From: Sorangium sp051521495
GTDB lineage: Bacteria > Myxococcota_A > Polyangia > Polyangiales > Polyangiaceae
Assembly (NCBI RefSeq): GCF_051521495.1
Contig: NZ_CP150355.1
Span: 11,284,001 to 11,348,000, forward strand
Reading direction: 5' to 3'
DNA length: 64,000 bases
This document shows positions 48,816 to 57,301 of this stretch, piece by piece. Below the pieces are notes generated by a model. It saw only the letters and a program-made list of their open reading frames with translations. It was not told the DNA's origin and did not search any database. Position numbers and translations under genes: made by a program. Every line of letters starts with the position of its first letter. The stretch's first letter is position 1.

Positions 48816-49934
48816 GTGACCACCGCCAAAGACCTGCTGTTCAGCCCCTTCGCGCTCGGCCCCGTCTCGCTGCCGAACCGCCTCGTGATGGCGCCGCTGA
48901 CGCGCTGCCGCGCCGGCGAGGGCAATGTGCCGAACGAGCTCAACGCGCGGTACTACGAGCAGCGCTCCTCTGCCGGCTTCATCATCACCGAGGCGACGCA
49001 GGTCAGCCCGGAGGGCGTGGGATATGCCCGCACGCCGGGCATCCACACCGACGCGCAGGTCGCGGGGTGGCGGCTCGTGACGGACACGATCCACCGGGCG
49101 GGAGGGCGCGTCTTCCTGCAGCTCTGGCACGTCGGCCGAGCGTCGCACCCCGCGTTCCAGCCGAACCGACAGGCGCCCGTCTCGTCCTCGGCCATCGCGA
49201 TCCGCAAGGGCCACGCGCACACGCCCGAGGGCCCGCAGCCGTACACCACCCCGCGCGCCCTGGAGACGGCCGAGATCGCCGGCGTGGTCGCGCAGTTCGA
49301 GGATGGAGCGCGCCGGGCCAAGGCCGCCGGCTTCGATGGAGTCGAGATCCACGCGGCGAACGGCTACCTCATCGACCAGTTCCTCCGCGACGGCGTGAAC
49401 CAGAGGACGGATCGGTACGGCGGCTCGATCGAGAACCGGGCGCGGTTCCTGCTCGAGATCACCGAGGCCGTGAGCGGCGTCTTCGGCGCCGACCGGGTCG
49501 GCGTGCGGGTGTCGCCGGTCGGCGATTTCAACGACATGAGCGACTCCGATCCCAGGGCGCTCTTCGGCCACGTCGCCGCCGAGCTCTCCGCGCGCAAGGT
49601 CGTCTATCTGCACGTCGTGGAGCCGCTCTCAGGGCAAACGCTCGACGCCGCGGAGCGGGTGACGCCCCTCCTCCGCGAGCGGTTCCGTGGCGCCCTCGTC
49701 GTGAACGGCGGCTACACGCTGGAGACCGCGGAGCAAGCGCTGCGGACCGGCGCGGCGGATCTCGTCTCCTTCGGCGCGCCCTTCCTGGCCAACCCCGATC
49801 TGCCGGAGCGCCTGTCGCGCCGCGCGCCGCTCAACACGCCCGACGTCGCGACCTTCTACTCCGAGGGCCCGCGCGGCTACATCGACTACCCGCGCCTCGG
49901 CGAGGCGCAGGGCGCCGGCGCGCAGCTGGCCTGA
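48816..49934 (+). CDS. Old Yellow Enzyme family ene-reductase
   Basis: A 372-residue FMN-dependent reductase of the NemA/OYE class, which reduces activated C=C bonds of enals, enones and similar electrophiles with NAD(P)H. Motifs: LPNRLVMAPLTRCRA (FMN site), QLWHVGRASHP, HAANGYLIDQFL with the paired His/Asn of classical OYEs, GGSIENRARFLLE, and VNGGYTLETAEQAL for phosphate binding. Length is typical. The GTG start has AAGGAG 8 bases upstream. It is divergent from and probably controlled by the HxlR regulator. Confidence 0.95.
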   Translation: MTTAKDLLFSPFALGPVSLPNRLVMAPLTRCRAGEGNVPNELNARYYEQRSSAGFIITEATQVSPEGVGYARTPGIHTDAQVAGWRLVTDTIHRAGGRVFLQLWHVGRASHPAFQPNRQAPVSSSAIAIRKGHAHTPEGPQPYTTPRALETAEIAGVVAQFEDGARRAKAAGFDGVEIHAANGYLIDQFLRDGVNQRTDRYGGSIENRARFLLEITEAVSGVFGADRVGVRVSPVGDFNDMSDSDPRALFGHVAAELSARKVVYLHVVEPLSGQTLDAAERVTPLLRERFRGALVVNGGYTLETAEQALRTGAADLVSFGAPFLANPDLPERLSRRAPLNTPDVATFYSEGPRGYIDYPRLGEAQGAGAQLA

Positions 49935-50124
49935 TGACCTGACGGCCCGATGGCCCGATGGCCTGATCCCATGAGCCGGAGACCCGATCGGGCGGAGGCG
50001 GCGAGGAGCTCCCGCGCCGCCGCCCGTGATAGGCTTCCGAGCCGATGCCGGCCGCCCTTCCGCTGCTCCCGAACCACGACATCCACACGGCGCCGCGCCC
50101 GGCGCGCTCGCCCGCGGGGGCGCC

Positions 50125-53085
50125 GTGAGCGCGGCGCCGGGGGACGTGAAGCGCATCGGAGCCGCCGAGCTCCGGACGTTCATCCAGGACGCGGGCGAGC
50201 TCAAGAAGGGTACGCTGCTCTACGACGGCGGACAGCTCCTGAACCTCGCGCGCTACGAGAACAAGCTGTTCTGCGACGCCAAGGGCTCGGGGGCCTCACC
50301 TTACAAGGTGACGCTCGCCTACAGCGACGCGCCGGCGCCCGCGTTCAAGGGGCGCTGCACCTGCCCGGCGCGGACCTTCAACACAGCGTTCTGCAAGCAC
50401 GCGGCGGCGCTGCTCGTCGCCTGGGCGCGCGCGCCCGAGTCGTTCGCCGTGAGCGAGGCGGCGCCGCCAGGCGCGCCGGGCGGGGACACCGCGCGCAAGA
50501 GCGTGAAGAAGGGCGGCGCGAACGCGCAGGCCCTGATGAAGTCCGGCGTCGAGCAGGTCGGCACGCTCGTGCGCGAGCTCGGCGTCGCCGGCGTCGCGAC
50601 GATCGGGGACGACCGCATCGAGCAGATGGAGAAGCTCGCCGAGGCGCTCCGGGAGAACCGCCTCCGGCGCCTCTCGGCGCGGACGCTCGACCTCGCCGCG
50701 CTGCTCCGCAGGCAAGGCGCGGGCGGCCGGCAAGCCCGAGGCGCTCCCCGCGGCGCGCTCCCCGCGGTCGCCTACGCCAACGTGATGGCCGATCTCCTGC
50801 TCACCGCCCGCAAGCTGGAGAAGCACCTCGCTGGCGAGCCGCTCGACGACCGCCACGTCGAGGAGCTCGTCGGCAAGACGTGGAAGGCGTCCGACAGGAA
50901 GCCCGCGGGGGACCTGACCCTCGTCGAGTACGCGTTCTCGACGCGGACGACGAGCGACGATTTCGTCATCCGGGAGAGCCGCTTCATCGATCTCGAGTCC
51001 GGCCGCCACTTCAGCGAGAAGCAGATCCTCCCGGTGTTCCTGGCGAAGCGGACCGAGCCGAAGCGGAGCTTCGCCGGCGAGGTGCTCGCCGGGGCGCGGG
51101 CGACGACCTACCCGGGCTACCCGCCGCTGCGCGTCGACTTCACCGATCTCGGCGACAAGCGCCCGCTCGACGCCAGCGCCCTCGAGGCCGTGCTCGCGCG
51201 CGCGCTGCCCGACGTCGGCGCGGCGCTCGCGACGCTCCAGGAGCACCGCAAGGACGTCTTCGCGCCCGACCTCGTGCCCGTGGCGGTGCTCACCGACACG
51301 CTCTTCGCGCGCGGCGCGCGGCTCTCGGCGGTCGACGACAAGGGGGAGGCGCTCCACCTGCCCGACGACGCGGCGCTCGAGGAGCGGCTCGCCGGCTCGC
51401 TCCGCGGCGCGCGGCTCCGCGCGCTGCTCGGGGACGTCGGCATCGACGCCGCCCTACCCACCCTGTGGCCGCTCGCCGCCGTCGTCGACGGACCGCTCGG
51501 CCTGGAGCTGCGCCCCATCCTCGATCAGGGCGTCGAGCAGGGGACGGGGGCGCGGGGCGGGCAGCTCGAGGGCTCGGCGTGGAACGCCGCCGCCCGCGAG
51601 GCGGGCGCCTCGCCCGCGGCCATCGCGCTCGGCGAGGTCCGCGAGGAGCTCGCCGAGGCGCTCGCCACGGGCCTGACCGGGCTCAGCGCGCGCGTGACGG
51701 ACCCGCTGGCCGCGCGGCTGCGCGACCTCCGCCTCGAGAAGCAGGCCGCGCTGCTGGAGGGGCTCCCGCAGCGGCCCGAGCCGGCCGATCGGCTCGACGA
51801 CTTCATCAAGCTCTACCAGGTGCTCGAGATGGCGCTCGTGCGCCTGGCCGGCGCGACGCACATCGACCGCGCCTCGACCGAGCGCGTGCCGACCTACGAG
51901 AGCGTCGCCGTGGCGCGGCCCGACGAGACGCTCTCCCCGGACGAGGTGGCGCGGCGGCGCGCGGCGGGCGCGATGAGCCGCTACGTCGCCGCGGTCCACC
52001 ACGCGCGCTACTACGCGTCGCTGCCGGCGAGCGAGCTCGTGGCGAGCATCTTCCCGATCTGGGCGGACGGCACCGCGACGCCGACCATCGCGAAGACGTT
52101 CGCGCCGCTCGGGGCCGAGGCGATCTCCGCCGCGGAGAAGGCGCTCACCGTGAAGGCGGGCCGCGTGGCGAAGCTGACCGCGGTGCGGGTGCTGCAGGCG
52201 GTCGTGCTGCACGGCGGGCCGGCCCGCGCCGAGGCCACGGCGATGCTCCGGAAGGTCGAGGAGCACGCGAAGGACGCCGGCCTGCGGGCGCTCGCCCGCG
52301 ACGCGCTCGACGTCATCGACGCAATCGACGCGGCGCAGCCGGCCGGGCCGGGGAGCGACTGGGTGCGCGCGCGGCGCGCCGCGCGGCTCGAGCGGGTGCA
52401 GGAGCTCGCGAAGGCGCTCGGCGCGGCGCCGACCAAGGAGGAGCGGCTCGAGGCGCTGAAGGCGCTCGCCGAGCTGGGCGACCTCGCCGCGCTGCCGGCG
52501 CTCCGCCGCGCGTTCTACGCGGACGCCGCCCGCGGCGTGCGCGAGGAGGCCGCCTACGCGCTCGCGCAGCTCGGCGACGTCGAGATGGTCGAGACCTTCG
52601 TGCGGATGCTGGCGAGCCGGGGCGAGGACGAGCGGGAGGCGAAGATCGCCGCGTACGCGCTCGGCTACCTCGGCGACGTCCGCGGGCTGAGCGAGCTCCT
52701 TTCGGCCTACGCCGAGGGGTACAAGCCCGGCATCGTGGCGGACGCGATCCGCGCGTTCGGCCCGGTGGCGCTCGCGCCGCTCGTGGACCTCATCGAGGCG
52801 CGGCCGGAGCTCGCGAAGCGCGCGGCGGCGCTCGACGCGCTGAAGAAGATGGACGACGCCGCCGTGGCCGCCTGCCTGGTCGAGCGGATCGAGGCGCGGC
52901 GCGGCGACGCCGATCTCGCCGAGAAGGCGCAGCTCTACCTGAAGCTCGCGGACGTGCACGCGCACAGCCGGCGCGAGGTCGCGACGGCCCTCACGGCGGC
53001 GCTCGCGGGCGCCCCCGGCAAGGAGGCGCAGGCGGCCCTCAAGGCGGCGCAGAAGGCGCTCGGCGTCGTCAAGCGCAGCAAGTAG
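50125..53085 (+). CDS. SWIM zinc-finger and HEAT-repeat protein
   Basis: A 986-residue protein. The SWIM domain is near residue 85: GRCTCPARTFNTAFCKHAAALL, with the CxC...CxH zinc ligands. The middle ~450 residues are helical with long unknown stretches; the C-terminal ~250 residues are HEAT-like repeats (LAELGDLAALPALRRAF, YALAQLGDVEMVETFVRML and so on). SWIM proteins of this length are found beside MoxR/DUF5682/VWA genes elsewhere, so this is probably the fourth member of that set here, 12 kb beyond the VWA gene. The GTG start at 50125 is preferred to one at 50026. Confidence 0.9.
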   Translation: MSAAPGDVKRIGAAELRTFIQDAGELKKGTLLYDGGQLLNLARYENKLFCDAKGSGASPYKVTLAYSDAPAPAFKGRCTCPARTFNTAFCKHAAALLVAWARAPESFAVSEAAPPGAPGGDTARKSVKKGGANAQALMKSGVEQVGTLVRELGVAGVATIGDDRIEQMEKLAEALRENRLRRLSARTLDLAALLRRQGAGGRQARGAPRGALPAVAYANVMADLLLTARKLEKHLAGEPLDDRHVEELVGKTWKASDRKPAGDLTLVEYAFSTRTTSDDFVIRESRFIDLESGRHFSEKQILPVFLAKRTEPKRSFAGEVLAGARATTYPGYPPLRVDFTDLGDKRPLDASALEAVLARALPDVGAALATLQEHRKDVFAPDLVPVAVLTDTLFARGARLSAVDDKGEALHLPDDAALEERLAGSLRGARLRALLGDVGIDAALPTLWPLAAVVDGPLGLELRPILDQGVEQGTGARGGQLEGSAWNAAAREAGASPAAIALGEVREELAEALATGLTGLSARVTDPLAARLRDLRLEKQAALLEGLPQRPEPADRLDDFIKLYQVLEMALVRLAGATHIDRASTERVPTYESVAVARPDETLSPDEVARRRAAGAMSRYVAAVHHARYYASLPASELVASIFPIWADGTATPTIAKTFAPLGAEAISAAEKALTVKAGRVAKLTAVRVLQAVVLHGGPARAEATAMLRKVEEHAKDAGLRALARDALDVIDAIDAAQPAGPGSDWVRARRAARLERVQELAKALGAAPTKEERLEALKALAELGDLAALPALRRAFYADAARGVREEAAYALAQLGDVEMVETFVRMLASRGEDEREAKIAAYALGYLGDVRGLSELLSAYAEGYKPGIVADAIRAFGPVALAPLVDLIEARPELAKRAAALDALKKMDDAAVAACLVERIEARRGDADLAEKAQLYLKLADVHAHSRREVATALTAALAGAPGKEAQAALKAAQKALGVVKRSK

Positions 53086-53110
53086 CCGGCCTTCGCCCGG
53101 CGACCTCCGA

Positions 53111-53692
53111 TCACATCGCGATCCGCGCGGGGATCTCGGCGGACACCTTCTCGGCCGAGTCCTTCTCGGTCGCGACGACGCGGAGCACGCCCCGGGCCTC
53201 CGGGATATGGCCCGAGGCATCCGGTCGCCCGCCGTCGAGGATGTGGACGAACACGGGCGCGATCGTCTCGGTCCACCCGGAGGCGCATGCATTGACGGGC
53301 ACGGTGTTCGACCCCTCGAACACCGGCGAGCGCGCCATCGAACCGGGCTCGGGCTCCTCCGGCGCCGGCATCTCCGGCTCGAACGCGATGCGATAGGCCC
53401 ACACGCCAGCGCCGCTCGTGTGGTGCCGGATCCCCACCATCGCGTGCTGGCCGCCCTGGGGCCCGTACTCCAGCTGGAGCACCGTGTCCGCGGCGAGCGG
53501 GCTGCCGCCGCCCTCCGGCGCGCTGAAGAAGAGGGCGTCCGCGCCGGCCGCGGGCGGCTCGCCCGCGGCGCACGCGGTCGACGGGTCGGGCGGACCGCCG
53601 CCATCGCCGGGGAAGATGCAGAAGGAGCCCGTCGAGGAGAGGCCGAGGAGCGCGGTGATCGCGACGCCGGACCGGAGTTCGGGTAACCGCAT
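53111..53692 (-). CDS. Secreted protein of unknown function
   Basis: A 193-residue protein convergent with the SWIM gene. It starts at an ATG with a short signal-like segment (RSGVAITALLGLSSTGSFC), then a Pro/Gly-rich linker and a compact beta-rich domain (LQLEYGPQGGQHAMVGIRHH, VVATEKDSAEKVSAEIPA). The Cys at the end of the signal could be lipidated, but the lipobox is poor. No family recognised. Confidence 0.7.
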   Translation of the reverse strand: MRLPELRSGVAITALLGLSSTGSFCIFPGDGGGPPDPSTACAAGEPPAAGADALFFSAPEGGGSPLAADTVLQLEYGPQGGQHAMVGIRHHTSGAGVWAYRIAFEPEMPAPEEPEPGSMARSPVFEGSNTVPVNACASGWTETIAPVFVHILDGGRPDASGHIPEARGVLRVVATEKDSAEKVSAEIPARIAM

Positions 53693-53885
53693 CTCCCCAC
53701 GTATCGAGCAGATCCGGGAGGCGCGCAATCCCGGTGAGGACGCCATCGGAATCCTCGATCGGCTCGGCCTCCGCCACGACACCGCGCATGAGGCGCGACG
53801 CGCGTTGTCGCGCGGAGAGCGTGTGTGCGCGCACCACGCGAGGCGCTCCGCGCCACAACAACCAACGGAAAGACGATGTGTTTCG

Positions 53886-54308
53886 CTACGGTAGCTCCAC
53901 AAGTCTCCAGTACTTGTTCAGCGCCGCCATGAGCTCGACGAAGCTGAGGAACGTGACCGGCTTGAGCAGATAGCCGGCCACGTTGAGGTTGTACGCTCCC
54001 ACCTTGTCACGGTCGTCGTTCGATGTGGTCAACACGACTACCGACGTGGCCCCGAGCTCCGGATCGGCCCGCAGCTCGCGCAGGAACTCGATCCCGTTCA
54101 TCTTGGGCATGTTCAGGTCGAGCAGGATGAGCCGTCGCTCTGCCGGGACGACGCCGCTGCGCAGCATCTCGAGGGCCTCGACGCCGTTCCCGGCGACCCA
54201 GAGCGGATTCGAGATGTTGTTCCGCTTGAACGCCCGGCGGACGTTCATCACGTCGACGTCGTCGTCTTCGACGAGGAGGATGTTCAAGAGTTTTTCTTCG
54301 ACGTCCAT
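53886..54308 (-). CDS. Rcp1-like single-domain response regulator
   Basis: A 140-residue receiver: LLVEDDDVDVMNVRRAF, the phospho-Asp in LILLDLNMPKMNGIEFL, the switch Thr in VVVLTTSNDD and the Lys in YLLKPVTF. The VDVMNVRRAFK start and long spacing before the phospho-Asp are typical of Rcp1-type regulators that partner phytochrome kinases. No kinase or phytochrome gene is adjacent, so it is an orphan in this window. Confidence 0.94.
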   Translation of the reverse strand: MDVEEKLLNILLVEDDDVDVMNVRRAFKRNNISNPLWVAGNGVEALEMLRSGVVPAERRLILLDLNMPKMNGIEFLRELRADPELGATSVVVLTTSNDDRDKVGAYNLNVAGYLLKPVTFLSFVELMAALNKYWRLVELP

Positions 54309-54413
54309 TGTCTCCTAGCTTCTTCTTGGCAAGACAGAGGTGAACGTCAACTCCTGGCGAGGCGGTCGCGCCCGCCAGGTGCGAGCAGGGCGGAGTCGAT
54401 GCGCGCTCCTCGG

Positions 54414-55046
54414 TCAGCTCGCCCGGGGCCGCTGTCGCCAGAGCGTCATCAGCACCCGGCCGACCTGCACCACGCGACCTACCCGCCCTTTCGGGCCGGT
54501 ATCTGCCGGACGGAACGGTTCGGTGCGGTAGCTCGCGCTCGGGGTCGGCGCCTCGCGGGGGGCGGCGGCCTCGGCCGGGGCCGCGGAGACGGACGCCGGC
54601 CCGAGGCGCTTGTCGAGGTGGACCTCGACCGCCTCGCCGACCAGGTTGTTCATGTCGCGGTCGTGCTCGATGCAGTGGAGCAGCAGCCGGTCCGCGAGCG
54701 GATCGGGGAGGTAGATGGTGACCGCGCGCCGCGAGCGGCCGTCGTTCCCGAGGAGCGCCGGCGGGCCGGCGTGCGGCTCCGAGGTGGTGGCGAGCGGCTG
54801 GGGCCCGGCGGCCGCGCTCGCCGCCTGCGGCACCGTCGCCGCGGGCGGCTCGGCGGCTGGCCGCGTCTCCGGCGCCCGTTCCTGCCGCGCCTCGGCGGGC
54901 TTCTCGTCGTCGTGCGCTCGCTGGTCGGACCGCGACCTCACGACGTCGTCCGCCGTCTTGCCGCCCTCGCCGCCCGAGACGAACGCGTCGGCCTTTTCAG
55001 GCGACGGCGGCTTTCGTAGCGAGACCGCGACTTGCTTTTTCGCCAT
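54414..55046 (-). CDS. Ribbon-helix-helix protein, ParA partner
   Basis: A 210-residue protein. Residues ~104-146 (RRAVTIYLPDPLADRLLLHC then IEHDRDMNNLVGEAVEVHL) form a ribbon-helix-helix DNA-binding domain; the rest is Ala/Pro/Glu-rich and probably disordered. Its start is inside the ParA gene, overlapping by 50 bases. Small ribbon-helix-helix proteins overlapping ParA genes are the centromere-binding partners of many plasmid partition systems. GGAG lies about 10 bases before the ATG. Confidence 0.8.
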   Translation of the reverse strand: MAKKQVAVSLRKPPSPEKADAFVSGGEGGKTADDVVRSRSDQRAHDDEKPAEARQERAPETRPAAEPPAATVPQAASAAAGPQPLATTSEPHAGPPALLGNDGRSRRAVTIYLPDPLADRLLLHCIEHDRDMNNLVGEAVEVHLDKRLGPASVSAAPAEAAAPREAPTPSASYRTEPFRPADTGPKGRVGRVVQVGRVLMTLWRQRPRAS

Positions 55047-55680
55047 GGTGAAGCTTCTCCAGTTCTTCGAGAAGGTGGGTGATCTCTCTGGCCGCGGCGT
55101 CCCGCGGGGCGTAGCCCGTCACCCCTTGCCCGCAGGCGAGGGACTCCTGGTAGGCGATGCGATAGCCGAGCTCCGTGGAGAGCACCGGCAAGCCCGACGT
55201 CTCGAGCACCGCGCGCGCCGATTTGCCGAGCGCCGTGCGGCCTTGCTTGCGCGTGATGAGGATGCAGCCCTTGAGCGCGCTCCGCAGCGCAGAGGCCTCG
55301 CGGAACACCTCGAGCGCGGCGGTGAGGGCCCAGGCGTCCGCGGCCGTGGGGCCGCAGGGATAGATGGCGATGTCGGCGACCATCAGCGCCGACCGCGCGA
55401 TCTCGCCGTGGCGCGGGGGGCAGTCGATGACCGTGAGGTCGTACGCGGCGGCGACTTCCGGCAGCTGTCCCGGCTTGTGCATCGAGGCGCCCATGGCCAT
55501 GACGGTCGGGGTGTCGTGCCCCGCCTCGGCGGCCACGTCGCCCCACGTGCGGACGGTCCCCTGGGGGTCGGCGTCGACGAGCAGCACACGCCGGCCGTTC
55601 GCCAGCGCGGCCACGGCGAGGCTCACGGCCGTGGTGCTCTTGCCGATCCCACCTTTCTGTCCGGTGAGCGCGATGATCAT
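54997..55680 (-). CDS. parA: ParA-family partition ATPase
   Basis: A 227-residue ParA/MinD-type ATPase of the short plasmid kind, without an N-terminal DNA-binding domain. It starts directly with MIIALTGQKGGIGKSTTA, carrying the deviant Walker A KGGIGKST; later motifs are LLVDADPQGT and LTVIDCPPRHGE (Walker B). Upstream in frame there is a longer extension to 55818, but the ATG at 55680 has a G-rich ribosome site and gives the usual start. The overlapping ribbon-helix-helix gene is its likely partner. Not the chromosomal Soj, which normally pairs with a ParB. Confidence 0.9.
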   Translation of the reverse strand: MIIALTGQKGGIGKSTTAVSLAVAALANGRRVLLVDADPQGTVRTWGDVAAEAGHDTPTVMAMGASMHKPGQLPEVAAAYDLTVIDCPPRHGEIARSALMVADIAIYPCGPTAADAWALTAALEVFREASALRSALKGCILITRKQGRTALGKSARAVLETSGLPVLSTELGYRIAYQESLACGQGVTGYAPRDAAAREITHLLEELEKLHHGEKASRGLATKAAVA

Positions 55681-55841
55681 GATAGACCCCCCTAGCAGAA
55701 CCTTCGCCGGGCGGTCTACTTTCTTGCAAGCGCGGACAGGGCTTCTACTGAGCCGTCCTGAGGGGAATCCCCGACGGGGACGTTGATTTCTCGGTCGTGT
55801 CGGCGGGTTGGCCGGCACATCGCAAGAGGTTGTTCAGCTCT

Positions 55842-55883
55842 CTATCCGGCGGGAACGTCTCCCTATCCGGCGGGAACGTCTCC
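55842..55883. repeat. Two perfect 21-base direct repeats upstream of parA
   Basis: CTATCCGGCGGGAACGTCTC plus C occurs twice in a row with no mismatch, about 160 bases upstream of the ParA start. A GGGGA-A-TCCCC dyad at 55762-55772 lies between. Short tandem direct repeats beside partition genes are typical of centromere (parS-like) sites or operators; two copies are few, so this is tentative. Confidence 0.6.
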
Positions 55884-56091
55884 TCGCGCGCGTCGCATAG
55901 CCGTCATGATGAGGACGCTCACGGAAGAGGCGCGCCCGGCGCGCGGGCGGCGCCTCCGGTGCGCCCGGCGCGCTTCGTCGGCGCGGGAGCGCGCGGCGCT
56001 GGCGAGCGGGCGGGCCGGAGCCATTGCCGGCTCGCGCAGGCGATTGAATCGAAGGCGGCGGCGATAACACTTTGGACGGTCAGCCTTCGGG

Positions 56092-56415
56092 GTGCGGGAG
56101 CCGCGGATCGCGGCAGCGGGAGCCTCCGGAAGCGACGTTGGCGAGCGCCTCCAGCCGAACCCGAATCTCGGCCGATGGGAACGGGCGCTGCGCGCCGCGG
56201 AGAAGCGCACGGACTGGAGATTCAAGCCCGAGGGACCGAGCCTTCTGGCGATCCCGAGTTCTATCGCCAGCGCCCCCGTCAGGTTCGTCGATGCGCGCGA
56301 CGGCACGGCTCACCCGTTGCGCTTCGTCGCAGGGCTCTTCGGCGTCACGCAGGAAGCCGCCACAGGCGCGCTTGCACCCGAGTTCGGCTGGGCGATCGTC
56401 CACGACGACGGCTAG
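56092..56415 (+). CDS. Hypothetical protein
   Basis: A 107-residue frame with a GTG start. The sequence has a balanced composition (NPNLGRWERALRAAEKRTDW, VRFVDARDGTAHPLRFVAGL) unlike the Arg-rich shadow frames, so it may be real. No family recognised. It is convergent with the VapC gene 17 bases away. The ribosome site is unclear. Confidence 0.4.
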   Translation: MREPRIAAAGASGSDVGERLQPNPNLGRWERALRAAEKRTDWRFKPEGPSLLAIPSSIASAPVRFVDARDGTAHPLRFVAGLFGVTQEAATGALAPEFGWAIVHDDG

Positions 56416-56432
56416 CGAGCGGAGGTTTCATC

Positions 56433-56831
56433 TCAGACCCAGTTGTCCATGCGTAGCCCATGCACGCGGCTGAAATGCTTCGTGTTGTTCGTCACCAAGG
56501 TCACGTCGAGCACGAGCGCATGCGCCGCTATCAGCGCATCGAAGCTGCCGATCGGCGTACCTTGACGGACGAGCGCCGAAGCAACCGCTCCGAACCGAGC
56601 AGCTACTCCCTCATCGACAGCGACGACCGTCACGGCAGCAGCAAAGGCGTCGATGAGACCATGCAGCTTCCTGGAGCGGCGATGATCAGCGCCGTACCGT
56701 AGCTCCGCGAGCGTGATCGCGCTCATACAGATCTCCGACGGTTTATGCTCGAGCAACCGCGTGGGAACGCCACCGAATCCGCGGAGAGCGAAGCTCACGG
56801 TGTCCGTGTCGAGCATGTAGCGGAGCGTCAT
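56433..56831 (-). CDS. vapC: VapC-type PIN-domain toxin
   Basis: A 132-residue PIN-domain ribonuclease toxin. Acidic active-site residues are in YMLDTDTVSF (first Asp), ITLAELRYGA (Glu) and GSFDALIAAHAL (Asp), with a final Asn in VTNNTKHFSRV. VapC toxins cut initiator tRNA or rRNA until neutralised by VapB. Its ATG overlaps the vapB stop (ATGA), so the toxin is made only together with the antitoxin. Length is standard for the family. Confidence 0.94.
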   Translation of the reverse strand: MTLRYMLDTDTVSFALRGFGGVPTRLLEHKPSEICMSAITLAELRYGADHRRSRKLHGLIDAFAAAVTVVAVDEGVAARFGAVASALVRQGTPIGSFDALIAAHALVLDVTLVTNNTKHFSRVHGLRMDNWV

Positions 56832-57064
56832 TCGAACGGATCCTCTACGCCCGTGACGGGCTCCTGTGCCGGCCGCTCGATCTCATCCGACCAGGCCCCA
56901 AGGCAGGCACGAAAGCTCGAAGGCCACTCGTCGATGGGCTCCAGGATCACGCGGCGTCCCTCACGCCGTACGAGCACCTCGCCATCGGGGAACCGGCAAT
57001 CTTTGGGAAGCCTGACAGCTTGACTTCCGCCGTTTTGGAATACTTTTGCTCTACTCGCGCCCAT
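56828..57064 (-). CDS. vapB: VapB-type antitoxin (AbrB/SpoVT-like)
   Basis: A 78-residue antitoxin. The N-terminal swapped-hairpin DNA-binding domain reads KVFQNGGSQAVRLPKDCRF and DGEVLVRREG; the C-terminus would bind the toxin. The ATG at 57062-57064 sits 4 bases from a perfect palindrome and has no ribosome site, so the message may be leaderless. Together with VapC it should bind this palindrome and repress the operon. Confidence 0.93.
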   Translation of the reverse strand: MGASRAKVFQNGGSQAVRLPKDCRFPDGEVLVRREGRRVILEPIDEWPSSFRACLGAWSDEIERPAQEPVTGVEDPFE

Positions 57065-57068
57065 GACG

Positions 57069-57098
57069 CAACAGTATATACATTTGTATATACTGTTG
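57069..57098. promoter_or_regulatory. VapBC operator, perfect 30-bp palindrome
   Basis: CAACAGTATATACA, a TT centre and the exact complement TGTATATACTGTTG. It is the most AT-rich spot in the region and covers the likely promoter, so binding of VapBC would shut off transcription. Confidence 0.9.
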
Positions 57099-57102
57099 TC
57101 AA
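57073..57102 (-). promoter_or_regulatory. vapBC promoter, probably leaderless
   Basis: On the minus strand TTGACA (57102-57097) is followed by an 18-base gap and TATACT (57078-57073). Transcription would begin about 7 bases on, at or next to the vapB ATG at 57064. No Shine-Dalgarno is present in that gap, consistent with leaderless translation. Confidence 0.7.
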
Positions 57103-57301
57103 GTATTCGTCTCCGGTTCGGAGCGAGCAGGCCAGCGCCCCGCACCAAGCTTCCTCAGCTTCCTCCTTGTGCGCTCTTCCTGGCACCGTCCTGGCACCGT
57201 CCCGGCGCCGTAACCAGCACCGTGCGCGCTCGGCCGATAGTCCGCCCCGGTCGACACAGACACGCTCCGGCCCGCCGGCCTCATCTCCAGCGCCTGACGA
57301 G

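Noticed and set aside
57180..57210. TGGCAC-containing direct repeats like a sigma-54 -24/-12 promoter
   Set aside because: The TTGC half is missing at the right spacing; only the repeated CTGGCACCGTC is present.
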